Shown here in pieces: positions 1 to 9,824 of a stretch of 64,000 nucleotides of DNA. The position numbers were made by a program, and so were the translations under genes. Each line of letters begins with the position of its first letter. The stretch's first letter is position 1. The stretch covers positions 178,374 through 242,373 of the forward strand of contig NZ_JADMVE010000007.1 of assembly GCF_015547515.1 (NCBI RefSeq), written 5' to 3'. Source of the DNA: Eubacterium sp. 1001713B170207_170306_E7 (GTDB taxonomy: Bacteria > Bacillota > Clostridia > Eubacteriales > Eubacteriaceae). The notes below the pieces were generated by a model, which saw nothing but the letters and a program-made list of their open reading frames with translations, was not told the DNA's origin and made no database searches.

Positions 1-957
1 ATAGGTGTCCGCAACCGGGGTGTTTCTTGTTCCTGCGTAGGAACGGATAATTTTATTGAAGCTGTTCTTTAAGGTCGGGCAGTTCTTTAATGCGTTTTCC
101 TTAATGTAGTCGAGTTTTTCCTGTGTGGTGGAGATATCACCCTTTTCAACAGGGGAGGCATCTGGTCCGATTAACAGGTTGCCGTGTACGGTTGGGGCAA
201 CGAGGATACCTTTACCGTTTTTAGTCGGGCAGGGGAAGATAACGTTGTTAACCAGTCCGCCAACTTCTTTGTCAAAGATGAAATAGTTACCCTTACGTGC
301 TAAAAGCTTGAAGTAAGGTTCACCAACCATCTTGTAGATATCGTCAGCATAAACACCGGCAGCGTTGACTACGATTTTAGCTTCGATGTCTTCACCGGTG
401 GTTTTGATTAAGAAGGAACCATTTTTATTCTGGATATTGGTGACCAGATGGTTCAATTTAAGTGTAACACCATTGTCAACTGCATTTTCAGCAACCTTGG
501 CGCATAATTCGAAAGGTGAAACCAGGCCCGCAGTGCCAGCGTATAAAGCACCACAGATATCCGGATTGATGTTTGGCTCCATTTCATGAACTTCATCCTT
601 AAACAGGATACGCATATCCGGAACACCGTTAACCAGGCCGTTCTGATAGAGTTCGTGGAGTTTCATCATTTCGTGTTCGTTATGGGCAACGACCAGGGAA
701 CCGGTACGTTTGTAAGGAACATCCAGATCGTCACATACCTTTTCGTACATAATGTTTCCAGGTGCGTTGAATTTACCCTTTAATTTATAGGAAGGTGCGT
801 CGAAGCCAGCATGAACGATAGCGGAGTTTGCCATGGTGATCTGATTTCCCACATCATTTTCTCCATCCAACAGAACCACATCCAACTGAAAGCGGGATAA
901 CTCCCGGGCTATGTAGGAACCGGCAATACCAGCGCCTATAATAGCGATATCATACAT
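1..957 (-). CDS. glpA: Anaerobic glycerol-3-phosphate dehydrogenase-like FAD oxidoreductase (partial)
   Basis: Partial gene; its 3' end lies beyond the left edge, leaving 319 codons. The N-terminus (MYDIAIIGAGIAGSYIAREL) is a dinucleotide-binding GxGxxG fold for FAD. Downstream residues match the DAO/GlpA family, including a conserved NAAGVYAD stretch and a GNLLIGPDAS region. The family oxidises glycerol-3-phosphate to dihydroxyacetone phosphate; in Clostridia it is often followed by a GlpB-like partner and a DUF1667 protein, which cannot be checked here. The ATG at 957 is preceded by AAGGAGGA (964-971), which fixes the start. It is the third gene of glpK-glpP-glpA on the minus strand, separated from glpP by a strong hairpin. 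Substrate is inferred from family and neighbours; other members of the family act on related 2-hydroxy acids. Confidence 0.82.
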   Translation of the reverse strand, partial: MYDIAIIGAGIAGSYIARELSRFQLDVVLLDGENDVGNQITMANSAIVHAGFDAPSYKLKGKFNAPGNIMYEKVCDDLDVPYKRTGSLVVAHNEHEMMKLHELYQNGLVNGVPDMRILFKDEVHEMEPNINPDICGALYAGTAGLVSPFELCAKVAENAVDNGVTLKLNHLVTNIQNKNGSFLIKTTGEDIEAKIVVNAAGVYADDIYKMVGEPYFKLLARKGNYFIFDKEVGGLVNNVIFPCPTKNGKGILVAPTVHGNLLIGPDASPVEKGDISTTQEKLDYIKENALKNCPTLKNSFNKIIRSYAGTRNTPVADTY

Positions 958-1015
958 AATAAATCCTCCTTGATTTGTTATAATATATTTAAAAATATAG
1001 ACAAAGTTAGTTATT

Positions 1016-1074
1016 CAATAAAAAAACCACACAATTTTCTCAGAAATTATGAAATACTAAGAAAATTAGTGCGG
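1016..1074 (-). terminator. Hairpin with U-tract between glpP and the glpA-like gene
   Basis: Read on the minus strand, an arm at 1074-1057 (CCGCAC, then AATTTTCTTAG) pairs with an arm at 1043-1027 (CTGAGAAAATT, then GTGTGG), with one bulge and G-U pairs, followed by seven T. This is an intrinsic terminator about 60 bases before the start of the glpA-like gene. It may simply end glpP, or be a conditional terminator controlled by the GlpP antiterminator encoded just upstream. Confidence 0.8.
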
Positions 1075-1099
1075 CTCTCCATTGCCATTGATTTAGTTT

Positions 1100-1732
1100 T
1101 TATTCTCCCTCAGGTTTAAGGGGTTCATCTTCTCTATTATTTTGCTCACTTTTTATGCTTGAAAAGGCGTCCCATAACGGTTTATATGAGGTACTGGCAG
1201 AGATCGCACCAGCGTCGATGCAAGAACGAACCTCTTCTTCTGTCTCGATAAACCCGCCGGTAATAATCGGAACCGTCAGTTCCTTTTTTACACTGTGGAT
1301 AATCTTGGGAACGAGTCCGGGCAAAATTTCAACGGCGTCAGGCCGGATCTTTTTTGCAGAGTTGATGGAAACATCCATGGCGGATGAGTCCAGCAAAAAT
1401 AAACGCTGTATGGTCATGAGGCCCTCCTGCTTGGCACGGGCAACCAGAGAATTCTTGGTTGAAATGATGCCAGTAGGGTTGATCTCTTCCTTCAGATATT
1501 TGATAAAATAGTTATCCTGGGCATAGCCTTTAATGAGGTCCAGATGGACGAAGGCATACTTGCCGGCATGATTCACATATTCAACCATTTTTTTGAGGTT
1601 ATAAATGTTACCACCCAGCAAAAAGATAACCTGTGTGTCCGATGCGATGGCATCGTGAATATCCTTGGGATTTCGGACAGCGGCGATGATCGGATTCGCT
1701 TGAAACATAAGAAAACATTTTCTTGTCGACAT
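1100..1732 (-). CDS. glpP: Glycerol-3-phosphate-responsive antiterminator GlpP
   Basis: A 210-residue protein of the GlpP family, which has a TIM-barrel-like fold, senses glycerol-3-phosphate and lets RNA polymerase read through terminators in glp leaders (established in Bacillus). Recognisable blocks are NPIIAAVRNPKD, FLLGGNIYNL, FVHLDLIKGY and the late phosphate-site stretch VPIITGGFIETEEEV. Length is normal. The ATG at 1732 has AAGGAGG eight bases upstream. It lies between glpK and the glpA-like gene on the same strand, so the regulator is placed inside the pathway it should control. Likely targets are the hairpins at 1016-1074 and in the long glpK leader (inference). Confidence 0.93.
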   Translation of the reverse strand: MSTRKCFLMFQANPIIAAVRNPKDIHDAIASDTQVIFLLGGNIYNLKKMVEYVNHAGKYAFVHLDLIKGYAQDNYFIKYLKEEINPTGIISTKNSLVARAKQEGLMTIQRLFLLDSSAMDVSINSAKKIRPDAVEILPGLVPKIIHSVKKELTVPIITGGFIETEEEVRSCIDAGAISASTSYKPLWDAFSSIKSEQNNREDEPLKPEGE

Positions 1733-1824
1733 TAGGTCCTCCTTAAACTCATCTATGCCTGTATTCTAGCATAAAGGCACTCGGAGGTAAATAGTTTTTT
1801 TGCACTTTTTGTACTTTTGTTAAA

Positions 1825-1863
1825 GTTTTTGTCGGGAAAGCCCTAAAACTCCCCGACAAAAAC
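1825..1863 (-). other. Perfect 12-bp stem-loop in glpK-glpP spacer
   Basis: GTTTTTGTCGGG (1825-1836) is perfectly repeated in inverse at 1852-1863. No long U-tract follows on the minus strand, so it is a weak terminator at best. It sits between the glpK stop and the glpP start and may protect the glpK 3' end or tune glpP expression. Confidence 0.6.
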
Positions 1864-1894
1864 CCAACATTTTTACTTTTGACAATAAAGAGGC

Positions 1895-3662
<1,768 letters not shown>

Positions 3663-3691
3663 ATTATAGCACAATCTTGATATTGTGTAAA
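3663..3691 (-). promoter_or_regulatory. glpK promoter with palindromic operator in the spacer
   Basis: On the minus strand TTTACA (3691-3686), a 17-base spacer and TATAAT (3668-3663) form a near-consensus sigma-A promoter. The spacer holds a perfect inverted repeat CACAAT-N6-ATTGTG (3670-3687), an ideal place for a repressor to block polymerase. Confidence 0.8.
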
Positions 3692-3876
3692 GGATTTACA
3701 ACCTAAAAAGAAAGTTAATTTTTTAACAAATGCTGAAAGCCCCTGTTTATGCGGTTTAACGCTGAAACTATTAATATTTTCAGAAACCATCAAGAAAAGA
3801 AAAATTCAGGTTTTCCAAAGGGAAGGAGTGTTTTTTTGCTCACCAAACATAAAATTTTGCCAAATGAAAAATTAAC

Positions 3877-3905
3877 TTATCAATTGGGTAAAACTGTGAT
3901 ATAGT
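3877..3905 (+). promoter_or_regulatory. Probable dhaK promoter
   Basis: TTATCA (3877-3882), a 17-base spacer and TATAGT (3900-3905) lie about 40 bases before the dhaK start. The match to consensus is moderate. Confidence 0.5.
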
Positions 3906-3944
3906 ATAAATTAAATAAGCAAAGTTCATTAGGAGGGAATTCTT

Positions 3945-4937
3945 ATGAAAAAATTTATCAATGATGTTGAAAACGTTGAAAACGAGATGCTTGAAGGGAT
4001 TGTAGACGCCCATCCAGATTATGTTAAACGCCTTGAAGGCTTAGACGTACTGGTAAGAGCAGATAAAAAAGAAGGAAAAGTTGCGCTTGTCAGCGGCGGC
4101 GGCAGCGGACACGAACCGGCACACGGCGGTTTTGTCGGCAGGGGAATGCTTGACGCTGCGGTAGCAGGTGCGGTTTACACCTCTCCAACACCGGATCAGG
4201 TTTACGAAGCCATCAAGGCAGTAGACGCTGGCAATGGTGTATTATTAGTCATCAAGAATTACACCGGTGATGTTATGAATTTTGAAATGGCAGCTGAAAT
4301 GGCTGAAGGCGACGGCATTGAAGTGGCTTCTGTTGTTACCAACGATGATGTTGCGGTACAGGACAGCCTCTACACAACCGGACGCCGCGGTGTCGCCGGA
4401 ACCATTTTTGTCCATAAAATTGCCGGAGCCAAGGCAGAAGCTGGCGCTTCTTTAGCCGATGTTAAAGCAGTTGCTGAAAAAGTTATTGCCAATGTACGCA
4501 CCATGGGCGTTGCCATCAAACCATCAACCGTTCCTGCAGCAGGCAAACCTGGCTTTGAACTGGCTGAAGATGAAATGGAAATCGGTATTGGTATCCATGG
4601 TGAACCGGGTACCCACCGCGAAGCTTTAAGACCGGCAAATGAAATTGTAGACCATCTGCTTGAAAAGATTTTAGCAGATATTGACTATTCAGGCTCCGAA
4701 GTTGCGGTTATGGTTAACGGCGGTGGCGCAACACCGGCGATGGAACTGTATATCCTCAACAAACGCGTTCATGATGTATTGGCTGAAAAAGGCATTAAAA
4801 TCGCCAAAACCTTCGTTGGAAACTATATGACCTCCATTGATATGGCAGGGGCTTCCATCAGCTTGTTAAAACTGGACGATGAAATGAAGGAACTGCTGAA
4901 CGCACCGGCAGATACCATTGCGTTAACACAGTTTTAA
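3945..4937 (+). CDS. dhaK: Dihydroxyacetone kinase subunit DhaK
   Basis: A 330-residue substrate-binding subunit of the PTS-dependent dihydroxyacetone kinase, which phosphorylates dihydroxyacetone with phosphate passed from DhaL. The GGGSGHEPAHGGFVG block (about residues 50-65) forms the substrate site. The covalent dihydroxyacetone-binding histidine is present as His218 in the HGEPG motif, the same number as in E. coli. Length is normal. A strong AGGAGG site precedes the ATG. dhaL and dhaM follow on the same strand, but 182 bases with two inverted repeats separate dhaK from dhaL. Divergent from glpK, giving the cell both oxidative and phosphorylating routes into dihydroxyacetone phosphate. 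Confidence 0.96.
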   Translation: MKKFINDVENVENEMLEGIVDAHPDYVKRLEGLDVLVRADKKEGKVALVSGGGSGHEPAHGGFVGRGMLDAAVAGAVYTSPTPDQVYEAIKAVDAGNGVLLVIKNYTGDVMNFEMAAEMAEGDGIEVASVVTNDDVAVQDSLYTTGRRGVAGTIFVHKIAGAKAEAGASLADVKAVAEKVIANVRTMGVAIKPSTVPAAGKPGFELAEDEMEIGIGIHGEPGTHREALRPANEIVDHLLEKILADIDYSGSEVAVMVNGGGATPAMELYILNKRVHDVLAEKGIKIAKTFVGNYMTSIDMAGASISLLKLDDEMKELLNAPADTIALTQF

Positions 4938-4966
4938 GCAACATTTTAATTAAAGGACAGAACATC

Positions 4967-4997
4967 AAAATGACAGGCCGGCATGGCCTGTCATTTT
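4967..4997 (+). repeat. Perfect 13-bp hairpin between dhaK and dhaL
   Basis: AAAATGACAGGCC (4967-4979) and its exact complement (4985-4997) flank a 5-base loop. Only four T follow within the arm, so termination would be partial. It could lower dhaLM relative to dhaK or stabilise the dhaK message. Confidence 0.75.
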
Positions 4998-5014
4998 AGG
5001 GCAGAGTAAAAATA

Positions 5015-5083
5015 ACACAGAGACGCGGAGAGGATATGGAGAAGAAAACACGAACCTGCGGCTCTGTGTCTTTGTGTTTTTTT
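5015..5083 (+). repeat. Imperfect inverted repeat upstream of dhaL
   Basis: AACACAGAGACGCGGAG near 5014-5030 pairs imperfectly (about 14 of 17) with CTCTGTGTCTTTGTGTT at 5062-5078, followed by a T-run to 5083. The ends read like a small repeat element or a second leaky terminator 37 bases before dhaL. Confidence 0.55.
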
Positions 5084-5119
5084 ATAGAATATATATAATA
5101 GGATAGAAAGGACTTAATT

Positions 5120-5761
5120 ATGGCAGCAACAAAAGAAAATGTAGTAAGCTTTATCCATCTGTTTAATGATAAAATGCAGGAACACCGTCAGGCCTTGACC
5201 GATATGGACCAGGCCATTGGCGATGGGGACCACGGTATTAACATGAGCCGCGGTATGAAAGCCGTTGAGGAAAAATTGCCGACCTTTGAGGAAAAGAATA
5301 TTGATGATATCCTGAAGGGCGTTGGCATGACACTGGTTTCCACTGTTGGCGGCGCTTCAGGCCCCTTATATGGCACTGCGTTTATGAAAGCCGGAATGGC
5401 CTCAAAGGGCAAAGAAGCACTGACTGCTGAGGATATCAGCGCGGCTTTGGAAGCCGCTATTGAGGGAATCAAGCAGCGTGGTAAATCCACTACGGGTGAA
5501 AAAACCATGCTCGATGCTATTGTACCCGCTAAAGAAGCCTATGACAAGGCTGTCGGCGAGGGAAAAGGCATTGCGGCGGCACTGGCCGACGCTGAAGCTG
5601 CCGCATGGGACGGCGTTGAGTATACAAAAACAATTATCGCGACCAAAGGCCGCGCGAGCTACCTGGGTGAGCGCAGCATCGGGCATCAGGATCCCGGGGC
5701 GACTTCCATCACCTATTTAATTCAGGCGGCGAAAGAAGCCGGAGAGCTGGCTGGAGCGTAA
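5120..5761 (+). CDS. dhaL: Dihydroxyacetone kinase ADP-binding subunit DhaL
   Basis: A 213-residue DhaL-family subunit. It holds a tightly bound ADP that is rephosphorylated by DhaM and passes the phosphate to dihydroxyacetone on DhaK. The metal-binding aspartates are in DQAIGDGDHGINMSRG (about residues 30-45), the nucleotide-binding glycine/serine loop is GGASGPLYGT (about 76-85), and KGRASYLGERSIGHQDPGA (about 176-194) is the C-terminal signature. AGGAC-type ribosome binding site before the ATG. dhaM begins three bases after the stop, so the two are co-translated. Length is standard. Confidence 0.95.
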   Translation: MAATKENVVSFIHLFNDKMQEHRQALTDMDQAIGDGDHGINMSRGMKAVEEKLPTFEEKNIDDILKGVGMTLVSTVGGASGPLYGTAFMKAGMASKGKEALTAEDISAALEAAIEGIKQRGKSTTGEKTMLDAIVPAKEAYDKAVGEGKGIAAALADAEAAAWDGVEYTKTIIATKGRASYLGERSIGHQDPGATSITYLIQAAKEAGELAGA

Positions 5762-5764
5762 GCT

Positions 5765-6148
5765 ATGGTAGGAATCGTTGTTGTATCACACTCACAGAAA
5801 GTGGCAGAAGGCGCCAAAGAGCTGGCTCTGCAGATGGCAGCGGACGCCAAGATTGCGGCGGCAGGCGGCCTTCAGGACGGTAGTATTGGTACTGATATGG
5901 AAAAAATTACCAATGCCATCAATGAAGTGATGTCCGATGACGGCGTAATCATGCTTGTGGACATGGGATCAGCCATCATGACCTCTGAAATGGCCATCGA
6001 AATGTCAGACAATCCGGATAAAATTAAAATTGTCGATACGCCTGTTGTTGAGGGAACAATCTTTGGAGCCGTCGAGGCTTCGATTGGTTCTTCAATGGAA
6101 CAGATTATGGATGTTTTGGCGCAGGCAAAGACACAGCCCAAGTTCTGA
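5765..6148 (+). CDS. dhaM: PTS-dependent dihydroxyacetone kinase phosphotransferase DhaM (EIIA-type only)
   Basis: A 127-residue protein with a single EIIA-mannose-like domain. It takes phosphate from the PTS phosphocarrier HPr and hands it to ADP bound on DhaL. The start MVGIVVVSHSQKVAEG carries the phosphoryl-accepting His9. The conserved LVDMGSAIMTSEMAIEM stretch is in the middle. E. coli DhaM carries extra HPr-like and EI-like domains; these are absent here, the usual Firmicute form, so general HPr must be the donor. Starts three bases after dhaL. Confidence 0.93.
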   Translation: MVGIVVVSHSQKVAEGAKELALQMAADAKIAAAGGLQDGSIGTDMEKITNAINEVMSDDGVIMLVDMGSAIMTSEMAIEMSDNPDKIKIVDTPVVEGTIFGAVEASIGSSMEQIMDVLAQAKTQPKF

Positions 6149-6169
6149 TCAATATTGAATAAGCAAGTG

Positions 6170-6206
6170 AAGGACCGTATCCTCAAGGTACGGTCCTTTT
6201 TCTTTT
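6170..6206 (+). terminator. Terminator of dha operon
   Basis: AAGGACCGTA (6170-6179) pairs perfectly with 6189-6198, followed by TTTTTCTTTTT. Lies 21 bases after the dhaM stop. Confidence 0.9.
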
Positions 6207-6236
6207 TCCGCTCTGAAGCTGAGAAGGCCGTTAAGC

Positions 6237-6265
6237 TTGAAACACCCCTGAAAGTATGATACTAT
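6237..6265 (+). promoter_or_regulatory. Promoter of VanZ/phosphoesterase gene
   Basis: TTGAAA (6237-6242), a 17-base spacer and TACTAT (6260-6265), about 50 bases upstream of the start. Confidence 0.6.
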
Positions 6266-6317
6266 TTTAAAAAAGGTATAAATCCATTTTTATAAACGAT
6301 GAGAGAGCAGGTGTGGC

Positions 6318-7709
6318 ATGAGTGAAAAGCAAAAACGAGTTGTTCTTTGGATAAGCGTCGCGGCATGGATGGGCGTTATTTTTATGTTTTCTGCACAGAA
6401 TGCCACGGAATCATCCTCCTTAAGCGGGAGTGTGGTCGGCGCGGTTCTCCATGCCATTAAGACGGTATTCCCGGATATACGGCAGGTGCAGCTGAATCAT
6501 CTGCAATTATGGATCTCCTTTTTTATTCGGAAAGCAGCCCATGCTTCGATTTATTTCATTTTGGGGATTCTGGTATATACGGCAACCGGAAAAAATGTCA
6601 GCCGGAAGAAACGTTTCTTTATGGCCATCGCGGTTTGCTTTTTCTATGCCTGCACCGATGAATTTCATCAGCGCTTTGTTCCAGGCAGGAGCTGTGAATT
6701 CAGAGATGTCTGTATTGATACTGCCGGAGCCCTTTTAGGCATCGGATTTGTCATTTTTGTCAACTGGATAAGGCGTATTAAGGATGGCAGGCCGTGGAAG
6801 GAAACCTTTAAAGATATCCGTATTCGCGGGATTCTGTGGGGAATTGCCGGCGTTCTTTTTGTGATCATTTTATGCTGCCTTTACCTGTACCTTGGAAAAA
6901 ATATTTTGGTGACGACAAAATACACCATGAAATCAGCGGATATACCGGAAGCCTTTGACGGCTATAAAATACTCCAGATATCCGATTTTCACTCGAAAAG
7001 GTTTCCGGATAATAACGGGGGACTGGCAAAGACCATCAATGAACTGGAGCCGGACGTTATCGTGGCAACCGGAGATATGCTGAATGCAGCCCAGGATGAC
7101 GATGGCGAAGCGTTTCTTGAGCTGATCCCCAAAATAGACGCGGATATTCCGATCTATTATACAGCGGGCAATCATGAAACGGTGGATGAGATAACAGACC
7201 CCAAAAGCGCGCGTGAATATTTTGAGCGCATTGCGGCGCTGGGGGTGATGCGTCTGGATAATAAAAAGGTCGTTTTGAACAGAGGCGGCGAAAGTATTGA
7301 TTTATACGGTTTGGAAATAGAAATGACCTATTACCGGGACCGCAGAAACCCGGATTTTGATCAATTAAAGCTCACAGAAGGCCATGTCGAGGAATTGATC
7401 GGACCGGCAGAGGCTTCCCGGTTTGTGGCTCTGATGGCCCATAATCCGCTTTATTTTGAGGCCTATGCCGATTGGGGAGCAGACCTGACATTGACGGGCC
7501 ATGTCCACGGCGGGATGATTTATGTACCGTTTAAAGGCGGCATGTTTTCGCCTGAATACAGCCTCTGGCCACAATATTATGCAGGCGACTACCATATTGG
7601 TGATAAGGTTATGTTTGTAAACAGAGGAATCGGCAGCAGCGGAACCATACCGGTACGGATCCTCGATAATCCTGAAGTATGCTTGATTACCCTGGAAAGA
7701 CTTCAATAA
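6318..7709 (+). CDS. VanZ-like membrane domain fused to a metallophosphoesterase
   Basis: A 463-residue two-part protein. Residues about 8-155 are a VanZ-like multi-span domain: FSAQNATESS near the first helix, RKAAHASIYFILG, and the signature TDEFHQRFVPGRSCEFRD followed by DTAGALLG. A further membrane segment lies at about 173-197. Residues about 210-460 are a calcineurin-like phosphoesterase of the YkuE/YaeI type with all metal-site motifs: SDFH, ATGDM, AGNHE and GHVHGG. Members of that family cut phosphodiester or lipid pyrophosphate bonds at the membrane. VanZ-like domains are linked to glycopeptide and lipid-related phenotypes but have no settled activity. The fusion suggests action on an envelope lipid-linked phosphate (inference). 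Monocistronic, with its own promoter. Confidence 0.9.
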   Translation: MSEKQKRVVLWISVAAWMGVIFMFSAQNATESSSLSGSVVGAVLHAIKTVFPDIRQVQLNHLQLWISFFIRKAAHASIYFILGILVYTATGKNVSRKKRFFMAIAVCFFYACTDEFHQRFVPGRSCEFRDVCIDTAGALLGIGFVIFVNWIRRIKDGRPWKETFKDIRIRGILWGIAGVLFVIILCCLYLYLGKNILVTTKYTMKSADIPEAFDGYKILQISDFHSKRFPDNNGGLAKTINELEPDVIVATGDMLNAAQDDDGEAFLELIPKIDADIPIYYTAGNHETVDEITDPKSAREYFERIAALGVMRLDNKKVVLNRGGESIDLYGLEIEMTYYRDRRNPDFDQLKLTEGHVEELIGPAEASRFVALMAHNPLYFEAYADWGADLTLTGHVHGGMIYVPFKGGMFSPEYSLWPQYYAGDYHIGDKVMFVNRGIGSSGTIPVRILDNPEVCLITLERLQ

Positions 7710-7783
7710 ACGATGCTCTCCAGTTCTAATGGGTGCTGTTAAACTTTACAGCACAAAAAATAGATGATTTATAAAATAAAAAA

Positions 7784-7812
7784 TTGATTTATTGGTTGTT
7801 TAATAGTATAAT
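7784..7812 (+). promoter_or_regulatory. Promoter of exopolysaccharide control module
   Basis: TTGATT (7784-7789), a 17-base spacer and TATAAT (7807-7812), upstream of the leader hairpin at 7834-7866. Confidence 0.7.
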
Positions 7813-7833
7813 CACTTATAAATAAATTAATTA

Positions 7834-7866
7834 AAAAGCATTATTGCTTAAAACAATAATGCTTTT
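7834..7866 (+). terminator. Leader hairpin (possible attenuator) before the 4,6-dehydratase gene
   Basis: AAAAGCATTATTG (7834-7846) is perfectly complementary to 7854-7866, the last bases being T. It lies after the predicted transcription start and before the gene, so a transcript must pass it. This is the arrangement of an attenuator, as known from antiterminator-controlled polysaccharide operons. Confidence 0.65.
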
Positions 7867-7893
7867 AATATGTCTGAGACATGGGAGAAGTTA

Positions 7894-9768
7894 ATGAAAA
7901 AAGATTCCAAGGATATAGTGGTACGCGTCACATTCCTGATTTTCTTGGATGTTGTGGTACTCTTTTTATCCTATCTATTCGCGTTTTTGCTGACCTACAA
8001 TTTTAAAATTCCTTTTAATTTTGTCAGCGGTGCGCGTTGGTTTTTAGCCATGGGGATTGGCATTAAGGTGCTTGTCTTTTTTATCACCGGCATGTACAAT
8101 ACCCTTTGGCGCTATGCAAGTATAGAAGAACTCTGGCAGATCACCTTTTCGGTGATTCTGGCAAATATTCTGACCTTTGTGCTTTATTTTGCCATTGGCG
8201 CCGGGATTCCGACGACGGTTCAGATTCTGTCCTTTGTGTTTGATTTGATCATGGTGGGGGCTATCCGTATTTTTTACCGGACCGGAAGACGCATAAAACA
8301 GGGTGTCGGCGGTAAGGGCAACAGCCGAAATGTTTTGATCATCGGCGCGGGCGAGGCAGGCATCAAAATTTTAAGAGAACTTGCGGCAGGCGAGCTTAAA
8401 AGCTATGTCGTCGGTTTTGTGGATGACAATGTCTATAAGCAAAAGAAAAAGATCAATGGCCTGACAGTCCTGGGCGGAAGAGAGGATATTCCTGAAATTG
8501 TCGAGGATGAACAGGTTAATGAAATCATTATCGCACTGCCATCTGTTCCCAAGAAGGAAATGAATGAAATTGCGGAGATCTGCCATAAAACCGGCCGTCC
8601 GGTCCGTGTTCTGCCGAGCTTCGACGATATTTTGAACTATGACGTCAGCCTCAGCAAGCTGAGAGATCTGCAGATAGAGGATTTATTGGACCGTGACGAA
8701 ATCCATCTGGATAAAAGTGTGATTTCCGACTTTATCAGAGGCAAGGTCGTACTGGTGACCGGCGGGGCGGGCTCCATTGGCTCCGAGCTCTGCCGGCAGA
8801 TCATTAAATATCAGCCAAAGCAGCTTGTCATATTAGACATTTATGAGAACACGCTGTATTATCTGGAGCTGGAGCTGCGCCGTTATATCCATGAGCTGGA
8901 AATTGAAAGCGGCTATGGCATCCGGCTGGACCTGGAAATTACCAGTATTCGCGATAAAGCCAGCGTTGACAGTTTGTTTGAACGCTATCGGCCCCAGGTG
9001 GTTTTCCATGCGGCAGCGCACAAGCATGTCCCCCTGATGGAAAAGACACCCAAGGAAGCCGTGAAGAACAATATCTTTGGCACAAGGAACGTGCTGGATG
9101 CCTGTGTCGAGTATGAGGTTGAGAAGTTTGTGCAGATATCCACGGATAAGGCGGTTAAGCCTACCAATGTCATGGGAACGACCAAGCGCGTGTGTGAAAT
9201 GCTGGTTCAGCTCTACGACCAGCACAATAAGACGGAATTTGTGGCGGTCCGTTTTGGGAATGTACTGGGAAGCAATGGCAGTGTTATTCCCATATTTAAG
9301 GAACAGATCGCAAACGGCGGCCCGCTGACAGTAACGCATCCTGACATTGAGCGGTTTTTCATGACCATACCCGAGGCGACGCAGCTGGTTCTCCAGGCCG
9401 GCAGTATCGCCCATGGAGGTGAAATCTTTGTGCTGGACATGGGTGAGCCGGTGAAAATTAAGGATCTGGCTGAGCGGATGGTGCGCCTTTCCGGTTATGA
9501 ACCTTATACAGAGATGCCGATTGTTTTTTCGGGCCTGAGGCCAGGGGAAAAATTGTTTGAGGAGCTTTCCTACGATATGGGTGAGTTTGATAAAACACGG
9601 TACAAGGATATTTTTGTTGAAAAGGCAGAAGTCTTTGATGAAATGATAATAAATGAAGAGCTTGAAAAATTGAAACAAATTGTCAATGGCGGAACAATGA
9701 CGGAGGTGATTGACCAGTTGAAAATAATCGTTCCGGACTATCACCCTAACCGCGAAACTAATATTTAA
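7894..9768 (+). CDS. Membrane UDP-sugar 4,6-dehydratase (PglF/WbpM/EpsC-like)
   Basis: About 624 residues. Four membrane helices (about residues 10-130) precede a CoA-binding-like Rossmann domain starting NVLIIGAGEAGIKIL and then an SDR domain with VVLVTGGAGSIGSELCRQI. The catalytic tyrosine of ordinary SDRs is replaced by methionine (VMGTTKR), the pattern of the large UDP-GlcNAc 4,6-dehydratases. These make UDP-4-keto-6-deoxy sugars, the first step to bacillosamine or QuiNAc-type sugars. I chose the ATG at 7894 because GGGAGAAG precedes it; an in-frame ATG at 7870 has no ribosome binding site and lies on the leader hairpin. First gene of the glycan control module; partner aminotransferase and acetyltransferase genes are about 43 kb away. 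Confidence 0.92.
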   Translation: MKKDSKDIVVRVTFLIFLDVVVLFLSYLFAFLLTYNFKIPFNFVSGARWFLAMGIGIKVLVFFITGMYNTLWRYASIEELWQITFSVILANILTFVLYFAIGAGIPTTVQILSFVFDLIMVGAIRIFYRTGRRIKQGVGGKGNSRNVLIIGAGEAGIKILRELAAGELKSYVVGFVDDNVYKQKKKINGLTVLGGREDIPEIVEDEQVNEIIIALPSVPKKEMNEIAEICHKTGRPVRVLPSFDDILNYDVSLSKLRDLQIEDLLDRDEIHLDKSVISDFIRGKVVLVTGGAGSIGSELCRQIIKYQPKQLVILDIYENTLYYLELELRRYIHELEIESGYGIRLDLEITSIRDKASVDSLFERYRPQVVFHAAAHKHVPLMEKTPKEAVKNNIFGTRNVLDACVEYEVEKFVQISTDKAVKPTNVMGTTKRVCEMLVQLYDQHNKTEFVAVRFGNVLGSNGSVIPIFKEQIANGGPLTVTHPDIERFFMTIPEATQLVLQAGSIAHGGEIFVLDMGEPVKIKDLAERMVRLSGYEPYTEMPIVFSGLRPGEKLFEELSYDMGEFDKTRYKDIFVEKAEVFDEMIINEELEKLKQIVNGGTMTEVIDQLKIIVPDYHPNRETNI

Positions 9769-9814
9769 AAAGAGATACAAGGAATATAAAAATTCCTTGT
9801 ATCTCTTTCTCTTT
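9769..9814 (+). terminator. Terminator after the 4,6-dehydratase gene
   Basis: Perfect 17-bp stem, 9769-9785 with 9792-9808, then a T-rich tail. It begins immediately after the stop codon. Confidence 0.9.
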
Positions 9815-9824
9815 TAAGTTATAA

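Noticed and set aside
4998..5119. An insertion sequence between dhaK and dhaL
   Set aside because: The spacer is too short for a transposase and no target duplication is evident; only inverted repeats are supported.
8833..9780. Long minus-strand open frame opposite the 4,6-dehydratase gene
   Set aside because: It is antisense to a well-conserved gene, has no family features and contains low-complexity His/Asn-rich sequence typical of a shadow frame.
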